Assembly: GCA_002224055.1 (NCBI GenBank)
Contig: AZLU01000089.1
Location: forward strand, 89,727-153,726
Direction: 5' to 3'
DNA: 64,000 nt
Source: Pezizomycotina sp. ARF18
Taxonomy: Eukaryota; Ascomycota
The position numbers were made by a program, and so were the translations under genes. This document shows, piece after piece, positions 1 through 13,025 of the stretch; the first letter of the stretch is position 1, and each line of letters opens with the position of its first letter. The notes under the pieces were generated by a model. That model did not search any database and had not been told where the DNA came from. It saw only the letters and a program-made list of their open reading frames with translations.

Positions 1-345
1 CGGGGACGCGCGGCACCTGACGTCCCTCACCGTCTACGATTTTATTTCGGCCCGCTGGCACAAGAGCCTGCAGCTCGCGATGCAGCACTCGCGTGACAAG
101 CTGAGGAATTGAGCGTGTACATGGGGGGAGGGGTACAGAGGTACACACTGGACGACGTTTTCACGAGGCTGCATAGGCTGGAGGACGGCACGGTGGATAA
201 CGCTTGGACTATGGGCCCGCAGTTTGATAGCTTGAAGGTTGGGGACGACTGGCTTCTACCGCAGGATCCGGCAGGGTGCAGGAGGCTGGGGCCGAACTGT
301 ACGACGGTGGAAGATGAGAATGGGAATATTGTCACGTTGCCGTGA
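1..345 (+). CDS. F-box-type protein, C-terminal fragment (5' end outside window)
   Basis: This is the C-terminal part of a protein related to the F-box protein that follows it. Both end with nearly the same tail: RLGPNCTT...LP here and RFGPNCTT...LP in the next gene. Upstream of about position 107 the reading continues in another frame (HLTSLTVYDF), which aligns with HNLTTL-like text in the neighbour, so one base appears to be missing near position 105. The leucine-rich spacing (LTSL, LQLA) fits the substrate-binding part of fungal F-box proteins. These act as adaptors in SCF ubiquitin ligases. The F-box itself would lie before the window, so the class is inferred from the paralogue only. Confidence 0.5.
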
Positions 346-1197
346 AGGGGATGTAGCAAAACACCACGACATGCGGTATATAGGGATTTCAAATCTCGAC
401 AGTCATAGAGTTGTAATGTCAAAGTCCGGAATAGACAATGATAGGCATATGTATCTGGAAATATATCGATATTTACCTAAGGTGCTGCCCAACACACTAA
501 AAGTATCAAATTATTTTTTAGAAGCCAAGCTAGAGGTCAAGCTAAATACGAGGATACCTTTGGTATATAGAAGTGATAGTTGTAAAGGAGAATCAAACGG
601 TTTAATCCTCGTGTGCAAACAGGATATACTCTAGACCATTGAAAAACACCGTACTGGATCATTATCGAAAGTATTAGTCGCGCAGCATGAAACCAGAAAG
701 ATGCATTATTTCTACTCGAACCTGGGTGTCCATTATGGCTTTTGATGAACATCACTTGCTGCTCGTGCTTCACGTCGAATGATAGTCTCTATTGTCAGGA
801 GCTGCTGATACTCCGGGTAGCAGTTTCAGTGATTCTACGCGTCCTAGATTCGGACGAACCTCAACTTTGCTTCATGCTCGTTGAGCTTGCAATAATTAAA
901 GGTTTAGGCATATTATTGTATCATGTACGACACCTCCATTTGCGTATTTCACTACAAGACTGATTTTCGCCCTCTGAAACAATTGTCAAAGCTCATTATC
1001 GTGCCCGATATCTGTTTGAAACGAGAAACATGTTGATATCTACTTGTTTCGTGCAGGCTACCCGACTGTTAAACTGGAAAGCTCTTCAGTCTCCTGTGGC
1101 TTTCCCGCGTAGTGAATCTGACGAACACCTCTGCCCTAGACTAGGCTAGACCAATTATCCAGACCTTCAACGAAACGTCTAGATACGTGCAGCTATA
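346..1197. other. intergenic stretch
   Basis: This stretch lies between the two related F-box genes. It is AT-rich with scattered stops in all frames. I see no conserved coding segment, tRNA or repeat in it. It should hold the terminator of the first gene and the promoter of the second. Confidence 0.6.
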
Positions 1198-2236
1198 ATG
1201 GTAAACCTTGCCGCGCCTCCCAGCCTGACCAACCTCCCAACCGAGGTCCAGCTGATGGTCATCGAGAACCGCAATCTCGATCCCGCGACCGCCGTAACAT
1301 CCGCCTGACCTGTCGCACGTTAGCCTCGTTGCGGCCCGCCGCATGTTCCGAACCATCGTCTTAGATTTCTCAAAAACACCCCTCGGGGATAATGTCTTCG
1401 GCCACCAATTCGACAACAACAACATCCAATGGGGCACGATATACCTCACCATGATGGGGCTCAACGCCGTCGGCCAGCGCCGCTTTACTATGGTAGACTG
1501 GTTGATCCGCTACGCGCGCCTCCGGGAGGGTTGGAGGAACGCGGCGATGACGCCCTACCAGCGCGTGCGGCACTTTATCGACAACTGGAACACGCCCATG
1601 TACTACGACATCACCAACTGGTGCACCAGGCTGATCATCAAGATCGACAGCGTGATGAACAGGACCTTCCCTTCCTTCGTGAACAGCCAGGCGTTCGAGG
1701 ACCTTGTCCAGCGCCTGCAGAACAGCCTGAGCCCTAGCAGACTGCAGAACGTCGAAATACACATCAACATCATGGCCGCGCACGACTCCTACCTCTGCAG
1801 GCTGCTTTCCACCGCGGGCAGGTTGGCGACCCGCTACAACCTCAGGCTGCACGTGGCGTTCTACGGGAACTGGCACATCTACACGATCCTGAACCCCCCG
1901 AGGCGACCGAACCTGCAGGCACTGAACTATTGCAACAACTTAACCACACTGGAGTCGACAGACTACATCAGCAACAACTGGGCTAATCAGATGCGGGCGG
2001 CTCTGGAACGGAATAGGGATACGCTGGTGAGCCTTCACGTCGGCGCAGGACCGATCCACCCGAGTAACATGGACCACGTTCTCGGGCGCGCGAATTTCGT
2101 CATGGGGAACCAGTTTGTCGATTTCAGCGTCTACGATCGGAGGTTGGCACCGACGACTCGCGCGAATGCCGCCAGATTCGGGCCGAACTGCACGACGTTT
2201 CTGGACCATAGGAATAGACGGCAGAATCTCCCCTAG
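1198..2236 (+). CDS. F-box domain protein
   Basis: This is a predicted SCF ubiquitin-ligase adaptor. The start ATG is followed by SLTNLPTEVQLMVIE, a typical F-box opening (LPxEvxxxI). After one or two frame breaks between about 1280 and 1345 the F-box continues as IRLTCRTLASL and then AARRMFRTIVLDFSK, which matches the usual 'LRLTCRxLASxxxxRLFRTVVLDFS' shape in fungal F-box proteins. From 1343 to the stop the reading is uninterrupted for 297 codons and holds leucine-rich text that probably folds as degenerate LRRs. The tail RFGPNCTT is shared with the fragment at the window start, so the two are likely tandem paralogues. The frame breaks look like single missing bases. The substrate is unknown. 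Confidence 0.75.
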
Positions 2237-2503
2237 GACGATCAGTAAACAACGTGGTAGGAATAAAACATGTTTGATTAAGTGGTGGACTCGAGATTAG
2301 GATTCTATTAGGACTATGTAGGGTGTATCTATGTATCTACTAAAATGCTGTATATAAACGAAGAAACAATGAGATTAGGACGTAAAACGCCAATATTATG
2401 AGTATGCAAAGGCTTCAACTGCCTTCAAGTGTGAAACTAGAATGAACAAGCAAAATTAATCAAGTATATCATGAAACTGCAACAACATCAACCTCGTAAC
2501 GGC

Positions 2504-5500
2504 TTACACCTTCACCCTCTGGTTCCCGCAAACGTTCAGGAACACTTCCTCCAGCGTAGCTCCGTTCACCGTGTACTCCTTCACCATTCCTCCGTTCCTC
2601 TTCATCACTTCCATCCGCTCCATCACGGTGGCGAAGCTCATCTCCCTCTGCGGGACGCTGAACTTGACCTGGCCATGGTTGCTCGAGAACTCTCTAACGC
2701 CCGCTCCCTCGAACGCCATGCGCACGCCCGCCTCGTGGTCGATAAACTCGCCGTCGTCTACTACGCGCGGACGTGGTAGAAGCCACCGTACCTCTCCCTG
2801 AGTTCTGTGGTTGTCCCCGCAGCTAACATGCGCGTCGATATGATCGCGACGGACGACGCTAGGGCTTCAACTTCCTCCATCGAGTGTGTAGTAAGCAAGA
2901 TAGAACGCTCGTTCGCAACGCCCTCAGAGTCTTCAAAGAGCGCGCTTACTCGCGGCGTCCTGGCCCGTTGATGGTTCGTCGAGAAGGAGTACGGGCGGGT
3001 TACGAGCAGCGAAATAGCAACGGACAGCTTCCGCTTCGTGCCTCCGGAGAGTTTAGATACCCTCCTATTCCTGAACTCCTGTATCCTGAGCGCTTCGATG
3101 ACGATGTCGACGTTCCTGTCGATGTTCGGACGCCCTTGATCGACGCGTAGAATTTCAGTGTTTGGCGGACCGTCATGTCATCCACAGCATCGTCCTGAGG
3201 GCATACGCCGATCTGCGAGCGGGCCCCGACGAGATTCTTGATAACAGATAGGTCGCGAATGAATACGTCTCCATTATCGGGCCGTAATTCTCCTCTGATC
3301 ATGTTTATCGTCGTCGTCTTACCGGCTCCATTGGGACCTAGCAGCGCAAGCGTTTCGTTAGGTGAAATACCGAGACTACATCATCAACGGCGATAGATTT
3401 GCCGAAGCGCTTGGTGAGGTGAGATGCGCGGAGTAGGCTATCAGCTGCCATGGACTCTTTATAACCCCTGTTACCGCCGGAGTTCGCAACGAGCTCGATG
3501 TCGGAGCTCGCGGCTTTCTCGTAGATTGGGGACATCTTGTTGTAGCGGACAGCATCCCATAGACGGTCGAACCAGCGTACTCAAACGCTACCAGAACGAG
3601 CGAGAGGAAGAGAATTTGGACAATGAGGTTTAGGTATACGCCGCCGTACAGTTGGTACGAGAACGCCGCCGGCGGGTCTTCGCCGAATTTTCCGCACAGA
3701 GTGCTCCACGAGTTTGTAGAGATGAAGAACGCGCGAGCGAGGTTTGCTCCCGGACTAACGAGTCCGAATCCAGACTGCAGCGACGAACGTACCCCCCAAG
3801 AGTTTGCAGGCGCAGTAGCTGAAGCGACGCCAGAAAGGATATTCGCCATGACGTACAGCAGTAGAAGAATAAGATGGATGACGACGGACATCGGATACGC
3901 GGCGCGGGACGAAGTACAGTGAAAGTATAAAACAGCCGAAGCACGTAGCGATACCGAAAAGAATGATGGCGCCGATAAGGTAACCTGGCTGGTACCACTC
4001 CTTCGAGTAGCGACCGGAGAGCAGAATGCCGAAGACAGCGAGCGCCACGATGAATATGATCTGGAGTTCCCAGAGGAGGTATGCGGACCAAAGCGCTAAT
4101 GAGAGACGCCGTTGCTATAGTGCAGCGCCCGGACGCGGCGGTTACGCTCGTACGCTGGGTAGATGATTGCTGAAGAGAAAGCGAGGACGAAACCCATAGC
4201 TAAAACGTAGAGAACGGAATAGCGAGGAACGAAGTCTTTGCGGGCGGCCTGTTGAATTTACCCGCGTAGGCGTTGATAATGGTCCCTTATTCTTTAGCGA
4301 CTGCAGATTGGTAGCCAGGTTCATTGCCATCATACCGATGTCAGGCTGCACTTTGATATCGTTATTCAGCGAGAATGCGATTGTGGCTTTACCGGTATCA
4401 GGAGTAAAGACTCCCAGCTGCGGTCCTGAAATCGCGGCGTCGTAGTTATCGTTTGTATCCGTGCGATTATTTAAAGCGGATTTCATGGCGTCTACGCTGT
4501 CGACTACGAGGCGGACTTGAGTGGACAAGAGAGTTGCGATCGAGGAGCCTGCGCCGCCAAAACTATCGCCGAAGCTGGATAGTGCTTGCGCCTGGGACAG
4601 GATGGGCGCAAGGGATGCGTTGTAGGCCATGGCGTAGTTCTGGCTATTTACGGCGGAGTTGGGACCTACGACAAGGAGCTTCTGACCAGGACGGTAACCG
4701 CCGATAAGGCTATAGAGAACGCTGGAGATGTCACGCTTGACGAGATCACGTTTTGCGAGCCTGGAAGGGTGATCATTCTCATGCTCAACGGATCGCTTCG
4801 CGAAGTCGGAGTATTGGCCAAGATTTCCCGGGAGCGAGTCCTGAATGTTATCGAAGGTACCCCGTAAACTGCCGACTTACCACCGATCTGCTCGTATTCA
4901 CTGCGGAGGACGGCGCAGTTGTTCTGGTTCGAGTAGATGGTTCCTGCTGTGCCGTTTCTGATAGCGGCCGCGATGGCGATGGGGATACCAAGGGCGAGGA
5001 CGACGGCGAGCCAGTTGTGCTTGAGTACCACGTATCGCTTGACGAAGAGTGCGCCGACCTGCTGGAAGAAATTGAGCGGACGACCATGGTCTAGCTTTGA
5101 GCTTAACGCGGCGGCACTCTGTTGCTCGTCGCTACCGTGAGCACGGACCGCATAAGCGTCTCCGGCGCTCGCAGCAGTTCCGTCCAGCATATCTCCATTT
5201 GCAACTTTCAGGAACACCTGCTCGAGCGTCGGGAATGCGACTTCGTACTTTTGCCGACCGACCGCATCGCGTTCGAGTCCAGCGAGGATACGGTGTGCCT
5301 CAGCCGAATTCGAAGCCTCAAACTTCTCCGCCTCAGGGTTGTTTATGTCCGCAATACGTACTTATCGCCGTGTTTCGCCTTCAGGGTCGTCGAGGGGCCC
5401 TCGCAGACCAGTTTACCCTTCGAAATGATCACGACGTGGTCAGATAATATATCCGCTTCATCTAAGAAGTGCGTAGTCATGATGACGGTCCGCCTCGAAA

Positions 5501-7384
5501 ACCCCTTCTGGATGATCTGCCAGACGTTCTGACGGCTGAGGGGGTCGAGGCCGCTGCTGGCTTCGTCGATGCAGCAGATTTTCGACCCGCCGACGAAGGA
5601 GATTGCGAGCTGGAGTTTACGCTTTTGACCACCGGAGAGTGTGGCTACGCGGGAGTCGGCTTTCTCGATGAGATCGCACTCCTGGATGATAGATTCGACG
5701 GTATCGCCGTTCGCCGAGCCGCCCTTAATCTGCGTCCAGAGGTCGATGTGTTCGCGGACGGTGAGCTCGCCCCAGTGGACATTGTGTTGAGGACAGATAC
5801 CGAGTTCAGTAGGCTTGCAGCCCAGTTCCATGAGACTGCCCTTGTCGACTTGTGCATTCCCGCGATGCACTTCAGCGTCGTTGTCTTACCCCCGCCGTTG
5901 GGACCGAGAAGGCAGACAACGGCACCGCGCTTGACCTGGAAGCTGAGGTTATCTACGGCCTTCTTCTTCCGATAAGTCTTTGACAGTCCCGTGATACGGA
6001 GCGCGAGACCCTCGCTGGGGTCGAGTAGCGCGACGTGTCGGGGACGTGGTAAAAAGCCTGTGCGCCAGTAATGCGAGGAGAATGTAGAGGACGGTCTGAA
6101 GGATGTAGAAAAGGGGTATAATCCTGGACTGAACGAGGGGAATTGCTTGAACCCGCTATCGTTTTGCTGCTGGATGAGGGAGGAACGCGAGAGTGAGAAG
6201 CCCTTGTTGGCAAACGCCTGTAGCCGAGCAATGTCTCCGATCATGATAGCATATGTGAATGGTGGGAATAGGGCCGATAATACGACGATGGGCCCCCTTG
6301 AGACTCGAGCGTAGTGAAGTTTAGGAAATACGCGAGGGAAACGCACGCGAACGCAACGGTTATGACTGCGGAAACTGGTCCGGCAAAGTTTCCTCTCCGG
6401 AAGAACGTTGAGAGGAACATGCATACGGCGAGGATGGAGGTACCCGCCAGGATTGCAGGAAGATTATAAGACCGGCGTTGGTCTTGTTGAAGAGAACAAG
6501 GCCGAGGATGAGGCCACAGGCGATGAATGCAGGCAAATAAAGCACCCAGAAGGACATGAAGAATGACGCAATCTGAGGGATTTTTCGGCAACCCTGAGCG
6601 ATGAGCAACTCCGTCGTTCCATTTTCGCGTTCTCGAGCGATGAAGGCGCACGTGTAGATAACTACGTCAACGAAAATAAGGAAAAAGAATGGCGCGACGA
6701 AGAGAGACACAAATAGGTAGTAGATGTTGGCGTTATTAGCCAGCCCTGGGATGTCGAGGCTGTTCAGGTTCACGCCGCCGCCAAAAGGGACTTCGTCCGG
6801 GATCGGCGCGTTTTCAAAGTTCCCGATGGCGCTGTCGAGGGCCCACTGCAGCGGCAGAACCCTGTCCTCCAAAGCAGAGTCGTGCGACCGCCAGTTCATC
6901 CTCCGGTTTTGGACCTCGCTGTCGATCACGATGGTGTAGTTCACACTACTCTGGCTGACCGAGTGGAACACTACAGCAGCGAAACAGTTGCTTGTTCCTT
7001 GCGTAGTCTGCGTGCATTCCTTCTCAAGTTCCGCTAGCGTGTTCACGCTGAGTGCCTGCGTCAGCGGCGTCAACTTGGCGCTGTCAATAACCTTCTGATG
7101 ATCAGGTCGGCAGATTTCTGCATGCTTGTATCACGGACGAAAACGAGCTTGCCAGCGCCGTTGCCCATGGCATCCTTAAGCGTCCGTACAGGCGAGGGCG
7201 CTCCCATGCCTTCGTTGTCATCACCTGTGATACCGGCCTCCTTCAGGAAAGAAAGGATGAGAGCGAGGGCTACGGGAATGAGGAAGGCTCTGATGAGCAT
7301 CCGGATCGGTCTCCGGAAGAAGAGAAAGAAATTCTTCCGCGACAGCGCGATCGTCTGCCGCGGGTATTGACTCAAGCTAGCCAT
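2504..7384 (-). CDS. ABCA-type full ABC transporter
   Basis: This is a membrane pump of the ABC-A subfamily, with order TMD1-NBD1-TMD2-NBD2, about 1600 residues as expected for a full transporter. It starts MASLSQYPRQ, followed by a basic stretch and the first helix. A soluble loop leads to the helices of TMD1, including ERENGTTELLIAQG, a recognisable ABCA segment. NBD1 (about 6010-5350) shows Walker A GPNGGGKTT, Q-loop GICPQHN, signature LSGGQKRKLQLA, Walker B ICCIDEASSGLDP and H-loop MTTHFLDEAD. TMD2 (about 5130-3550) has a large extracellular loop and several helices. NBD2 (about 3450-2780) has LLGPNGAGKTTT, GVCPQDD, LSGGTKRKLSVA, LLLDEPSTGQD and LLTTHSMEE. The C-terminus contains GATLEEVFLNV, typical of ABCA tails. 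All catalytic motifs are intact in both halves. More than ten frame breaks interrupt the reading, each between continuous motifs, which suggests assembly errors. The usual ABCA substrates are lipids; here the cargo is unknown. Confidence 0.95.
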
Positions 7385-7549
7385 GATGAGATGGCGTGAG
7401 AGACGTGTTTATCTCCTATGAGACGTCTAGAGTTTTGCTGCTTTGTATCCCGCTCTTCAAGGTTAACCTGTCCTGGAGAACTAGACAAAACCATAAAATT
7501 TCGCGATAGAAAATGGCTCAGAAAACAAAGAGCCTCGTGTGTAACAAAC

Positions 7550-7578
<29 letters not shown>
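7550..7578. repeat. poly(A) tract of 29
   Basis: This is an uninterrupted run of 29 A. It lies about 165 bp upstream of the ABC transporter start, so it is a poly(T) run in that gene's leader or promoter. Poly(dA:dT) tracts keep fungal promoters nucleosome-poor, and that role is inferred here. Confidence 0.9.
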
Positions 7579-7580
<2 letters not shown>

Positions 7581-10500
7581 TAAAAGAAAACAAAGAGCGA
7601 GAACCAAACAGAAAGCTAAACTTATAAGATCCAATACTAAAAGGCGGGATTAAGAATATTATATACTTATTAAATTAATAAGAATAAGAGATCGTAATAA
7701 ACCTATATCAGATGAATCAATAGATAGATGAAATAAGGAAAGGTGGAAAGAAAACAAGCAAGAAGTTGCTCTGGAGAAAAAGTGCGCGTAAATATTAGAA
7801 CATTCTTGCAGAAAATAGATTGGCTCTAAGTCATCCCAGTAGGAACAAGAAAAAGGAGGCGAATTCTAGCAAATGGAACATCACAAAGGAAAAAAAATAG
7901 AAAAATAAAACGTCGTTCAGTTGCTTGGCTTCCGACGTGGGCAATCTTTGCCTATATTGTGTTCTTTCTGCCGCTAGCGTTCTGTCTCGGATACATAAGG
8001 AAAGACACAACAGAAAGAACTTGAATGCTTTTCGAGGAACCTGTCAATCTAGTACAGAAACAGCTTCCGTATTCGTGATGCGAGAATCATGGACTTGTAA
8101 GTTTCTGTTCCTTCATGGAACCATTATAAGGAGGCTTAGATGGCGAATGGCCAATAGGTGACCCCTGGCGTTAGGGCTGTGCAAGAGATGAAATGGAACT
8201 GTAGGCAATTGCAATAACATATCAATGCGTATCCGCGAGAGACTGCGGAGTATATAAGGACAATCCAATGTATTGATTCCTATTGCATATTAAGGGAAGG
8301 TACCAAATCCTTCGGTCTGAAACAGAGCACCGCCTCTCCTGGGAACTCTTCCTATTTTGTGCCCAATAATGAACAGGTTTTGCTTACATGTATTTTAGTT
8401 ATTAATAACCTGGAGCATTATTATTGTTGATTTTAATTGGAAAGAATTATACAGGCTGGGCGAACCGGCCAATAGCGAGCCGAAGATTCTACCAAGGATC
8501 CAGTAAGAAAGCATGTCGTTTCGAGGAAACATCCGCGATGGAGAACAAAAGTGCAACGAATTTCTAGAAAGTCTGTGCACGACGACGCGTAAAACTGGCA
8601 GAAGAGCGTTGTTCAGTGTCAGGGCTCTACGGGTGGTGCAAGGTCGCTTAGCGTAATGATTTCGGAATTAAATCGCAAATGGCCAGGTCGAAAGGGTCGA
8701 TTTATATATTATCGTTGGATTCATTGGAGACTTGACATCAGCCCTTATGTAAATCTTCGCATTCTCATGTATATCACGACCTAGTTTTATTTTACTTTAT
8801 AGAATATTAAATCTATGATCGTATTACGGAAGCACATTTCGAACGTCGATGAGTTTCGCCTCGCAGTGTAAGATAGTTATTAACTACAAAATATGAAGAT
8901 GAATTACGCATTGAGAAACTTTAGCCCGCATATCTATGGCGATGATGCGGAAAGCCTACCGCCTTCTCCTCAATATAATGCTCGGCTTCATATTTCTAAA
9001 AGCTCCTCAGCGTTTTAAGTGATAATGTTGTGATATATTCGAGAGCCCCTACACTATATCAACATCACAGCCATCGACCTTATCAAACAACCCAAACTTT
9101 GACCTCAAAAACTATAGGATTACATTGCAACAACGCATATCGTCTTCATATAGGCAGAAGGAAGTCGTCGTTATACAGAGCTCTGCGTACTATACTAGGT
9201 TTTTCGAATCAACTCATGAGTCCTTACGAAGTATGAACATCTCTATATAATACGTAGCCTTCATGAGCGTGTCTAGGCATTCCGCCTCCACCGATCTCGC
9301 AACTTTACATCAAGTCCAGCCTATGCTATCTCATTAGGATTTACATTCGGCGTACTCAAAGTGCTTTTAATATTTTTCCCCAACGGGCCCAGGACTACCT
9401 CGCGGTACATTCCTTCCTCGTCTAAAATACCTGTAAGGATCCATCCTGCGATCCACCCCCCTAGCCTCGTATTGAGGCTATGCAATTCCAAGTCGATACT
9501 CCTTGAGCCAATTAATCGCCTGGTTTAAGTCTCAAATCATGTGGATCCCTAACAGGCTTTCCTGAAGTTTTTTTCGCCAGCGCAGCCATGCAGAGTTGAG
9601 CTCAGGCTATACTTTTGGAGGATGGGGTAGCACCAGGTGATAATATCCCGATAAATGCTTCGTCCTGCAGATGTCGTTCGAAATTTTCATCTCTGCTGCT
9701 TTAAGGGAGTCACACATCATGCGGTCAGGGATCGGGTCTGAGAAACGGTTTGTTGGTGATCCGCCGCAAATTATTCCGTACACCAGCGAACGCTTAACGG
9801 CTGGCGAACCGTATCACTCCGAAACATCGCATTCTAATGCTTGTTTGACAGGTCGTGACAAGCTCGTGGAGTGAGAAACCACGTCTCTATGAGTAGAGAT
9901 TGTTACTTGATCCTCACAAGTAGTAACGGTTGAAGTTGCGATTGATAATTGGCATTACTGTTGCGTTTCGAATTGATTTCTTCCGAGAAGTGACGGAAAA
10001 GACGTCTTCCTTCGCGCCATCAAAAAACGAGCACCTTGAAACGTGCAGCCTATATAAAAGATGTTCATCAATCAAAGTGTAACCTCGATAAGAAGCCTCT
10101 GGTTTCATACCATTTGATGTTTCATGGGAAAGTAAGCAAGCAACTCGCTACGACGTTCTGCGCTTAGAAAATCCTTCTTACAAAGCATTCTGAACATACG
10201 TCGGCAGATTCGATGGTGAGATAAGTTCGATTGGAATAGACTCGGCCATACCAGTGCCCCTGTTAAGCGGAGGAAACTGTTTCACCGCCGATACCGGGTA
10301 AACAATCGGAAAACAATCGGAAAACAAACAAGACACGCAGGCTCCATGCAATGTATCGAGAGTATTTCAGAGAAACGGGTAGGCTTCTTATATTTTGATA
10401 TTAGATCACTTTTGATTGGGGGCAGCATTCATGGACCTGGCGCTATGGAATTTTCACAAGTTAATTCGCAAAACTTAACAGTTTCCCAGCTATACCTTCA

Positions 10501-11939
10501 GGTCCAGCACGGCATCGAACAAATCTCGTATCTCTCGCGTAAATTATTATTATTATTCTACTCTCTTTTTGTTTTTGGATAAGCAGTAAGAAGCAATATA
10601 TCATGTTTACCACATTCAATTCGCGTTTCTAGTGGAAATTACTCTAAAACATCTAAAAGTCTTGCTTATACTAAATCTGGTTGGTGAAGTATACTCCTCG
10701 GAGAATTAATGTGCCCTCATTTGAAGCTATAAACGAGAATGTTCTGCCTAGCGAAAACAGCCTTCGTCTAATATGTTGACAGAATGACAAACTATGACGT
10801 TGGAAGTCTCAGACACACTCGGATTGTTCCGTATAGCGGCACTATAGCATCAGATTAACTACCCTGTAAAGTTTCAATTCTTCTTGGTTTAATAATTGTT
10901 ACCAACGAGCCTCCGACATCACGATGCAGGCTGGCGATTACTTTTCCCGCAGATGGTGTTCAAATAATCAGGTTATAGGGAGGTTTGGGGAATTCATAAC
11001 TCGATACCAAATATTGAGAAGTTCGTAATAGTAATATACATCGGTAGAACATCGTAATAAAAACATATAAAAGGAAACTCATAAGGATAAATAGATACAA
11101 AGGAAATGGGGAAGGTAAGAACGAATGTGAGAAGTTGGATAATAGTTTATCAAGTTGTTTGATCTTGAGATCGCTGGAAAGTCATTTTGTCTAACCATAA
11201 GATAGGAGAAGATCCACAGTATGGCTGGCACCAGCATTGTAATATTCGCCCTAGCAGAATGTCCTATAATCCCGAGGAGGCGTACCTTCGGAAATATTGA
11301 GCAATGCAAGTAGAAGATGAGGATGCAGGTTTGTAACAACAACAAGAATAAAACCGGGACGGACCTGGAAATGCAAATACAAGAACCAAAGGCAAATGCA
11401 AACAATACAAACGCCGAGTAAATGCAACAGGAAGAAAAGTATACAAGGGGTCAACATTTATCGAGCAAAATGGGAACCAGTCCAAGACTCTGGGTGAGCG
11501 TGCCGATGACGGACTGTTGAAGACGAGCTCGCAGAAAGAGAAATAAGAAAGCGGCAATAGAACACTTCGAATGCGATAAGGACGAGGAGAGCAAGAGTGA
11601 TAAAATAGGCAAGAAATCGTGAAAAGCTTGAGACAAGGTATAGGCGCGTGGGATGTCGTTGACGATGAGCCTTCTCAGATGTGAAGACCTGGCCACTGGA
11701 GCACCGTCTTTACTGGCGAAGAAGAAACGGCGTAGTAGCTCTTTAATCTCCTAGAGCACACGTTAGCTACGTTAGATCTACCATGACACAGAAGAAAACG
11801 ATAGTGACGACAGTGAATGATTTACTGTTACTTACTGAAGACAACCTTCTTCCCATGGTGGAGAACAACGCGGCTAGGATACTGGACAGGAACGGACTTC
11901 CTCTTAGTCTCCTTTCAATCGTAACTGTCGCCCGAGGGG
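7579..11939. other. large AT-rich intergenic region
   Basis: There is no gene I can support in these 4.4 kb. The sequence is AT-rich and stop-dense. It contains a tandem 10-11 base repeat (AAACAATCGG-like, about 10309-10330) and a short TTA microsatellite near 10540. Around 9240-9800 the minus strand has several peptide-like segments in different frames, for example DLNQAINWLKEY (resembling a pre-nucleophile segment of alpha/beta-hydrolases) and GILDEEGMYREVVLGP. This may be a decayed gene. Confidence 0.5.
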
Positions 11940-12755
11940 TCAGAATGTCTCAGGCAGAGCCCAGCGGACCTTCTTCTGTGTAGTCCTCGACCTATGAGTG
12001 ATACCATTCTCATCAACGCGATCGGTATCGACGTCCGTCTTCTCTTCCTGGACTTGAGCTTGCCATCCTTGTACTTAGAGTAGCGCTGTGTCCTGGTCGT
12101 GCGCTTCGTCCAGTTGTCATCATCACCCTGTTCCTCATCGTCGAGCCAGACGAGGACTCAGAGGACCAGTTGGAGGAATTGTCGCCCTCAGCAGCGGATC
12201 TTGGACGTACTCATACTCATATTCGTAGGAAGACATCGAAGAAGCTGTCGAGAGACACGGAGACACAGACTGGATAGCGAGCGACTGCGGCTGCGGCTAC
12301 GAGATACGGACCTTTCCCTCGTCGCGGACGACGCACGGGATGAAGAGACGGAGTGGCTCTCGGCATACCAAGCGCCTTCATAGACCAGCGCTCGGTCCAG
12401 CAACCCTTCGCCTCATCGTAGCAGAGCTGCCTGCGGTATTCCGGGCCTGGCGGCGGCGTTGGCGCGTCGCGTGGACGGGATGACTCGCGCCGGTGGCAGT
12501 GGTGCTCTTCGCGGTGGTAGTGCTCACTGAGGTGGCTGTGGTGGCGGCGGTGGCGCTGGTGGGGGAACGCTCTCGGGAATCAGCGCTGGAGGAGCGAACG
12601 TGGCGGACGAGCTCGGACTCGCGAACGCGCTCGGCGGCGGGGTTCTTGGTGTGGATGACGAGCTGGCTGTTGCTGTGCCTCGAAGGCGAAGTCTCAAAGC
12701 GGATCTCCCCGGTGTGGGGCTCAACAAGGACGGTAGCTTGGCGACCTGGCGACAT
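11940..12755 (-). CDS. Arg/Ser-rich hypothetical protein
   Basis: This is an unrecognised protein of about 270 residues. It starts MSPGRQATVLVEPHTGEIRF, continues in frame through a Ser/Arg/Ala/Thr-rich part to about 12378, and after a frame break goes on as LLDRALVYEGAWYAE and an RSRSRSRSLSS stretch. The most protein-like C-terminus reads TQKKVRWALPETF followed by a stop at 11940, which needs one or two more single-base corrections. The composition (SR-dipeptides, low complexity) suggests an intrinsically disordered, perhaps nuclear protein; this is inference. A TATA box and a CT-rich leader upstream support transcription. Confidence 0.6.
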
Positions 12756-13017
12756 GATGCTTGTAGTTTTATGTATTGAAAGGAAGAGAAAGTAAGAATA
12801 GAGTGTTTACTCAAAACGAAACTGACAAAGGAAATGAGAAAGAAGATTCGTGAGAAGGAAAGGAAACAAAAGTTGATTTGCAAACCAGCGCAAAAGCGGA
12901 CTGAATAATAAGGAAAATCGTTAGAAAAGGAAGAGAGGTTAAGATGTGATGGAAAGGATGAGAGTGAGTCGATGTCTGGTTGAATGAAAACGAAAAGACG
13001 AGGTGGTTGCCGCCGGT

Positions 13018-13025
13018 CTTATATA
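13018..13025 (-). promoter_or_regulatory. TATA box of the Arg/Ser-rich gene
   Basis: The minus strand reads TATATAAG about 265 bp upstream of the start codon at 12755. It is followed by a pyrimidine-rich leader (runs of CTTTC and CATTC type), a common layout in strongly expressed fungal genes. Confidence 0.55.
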
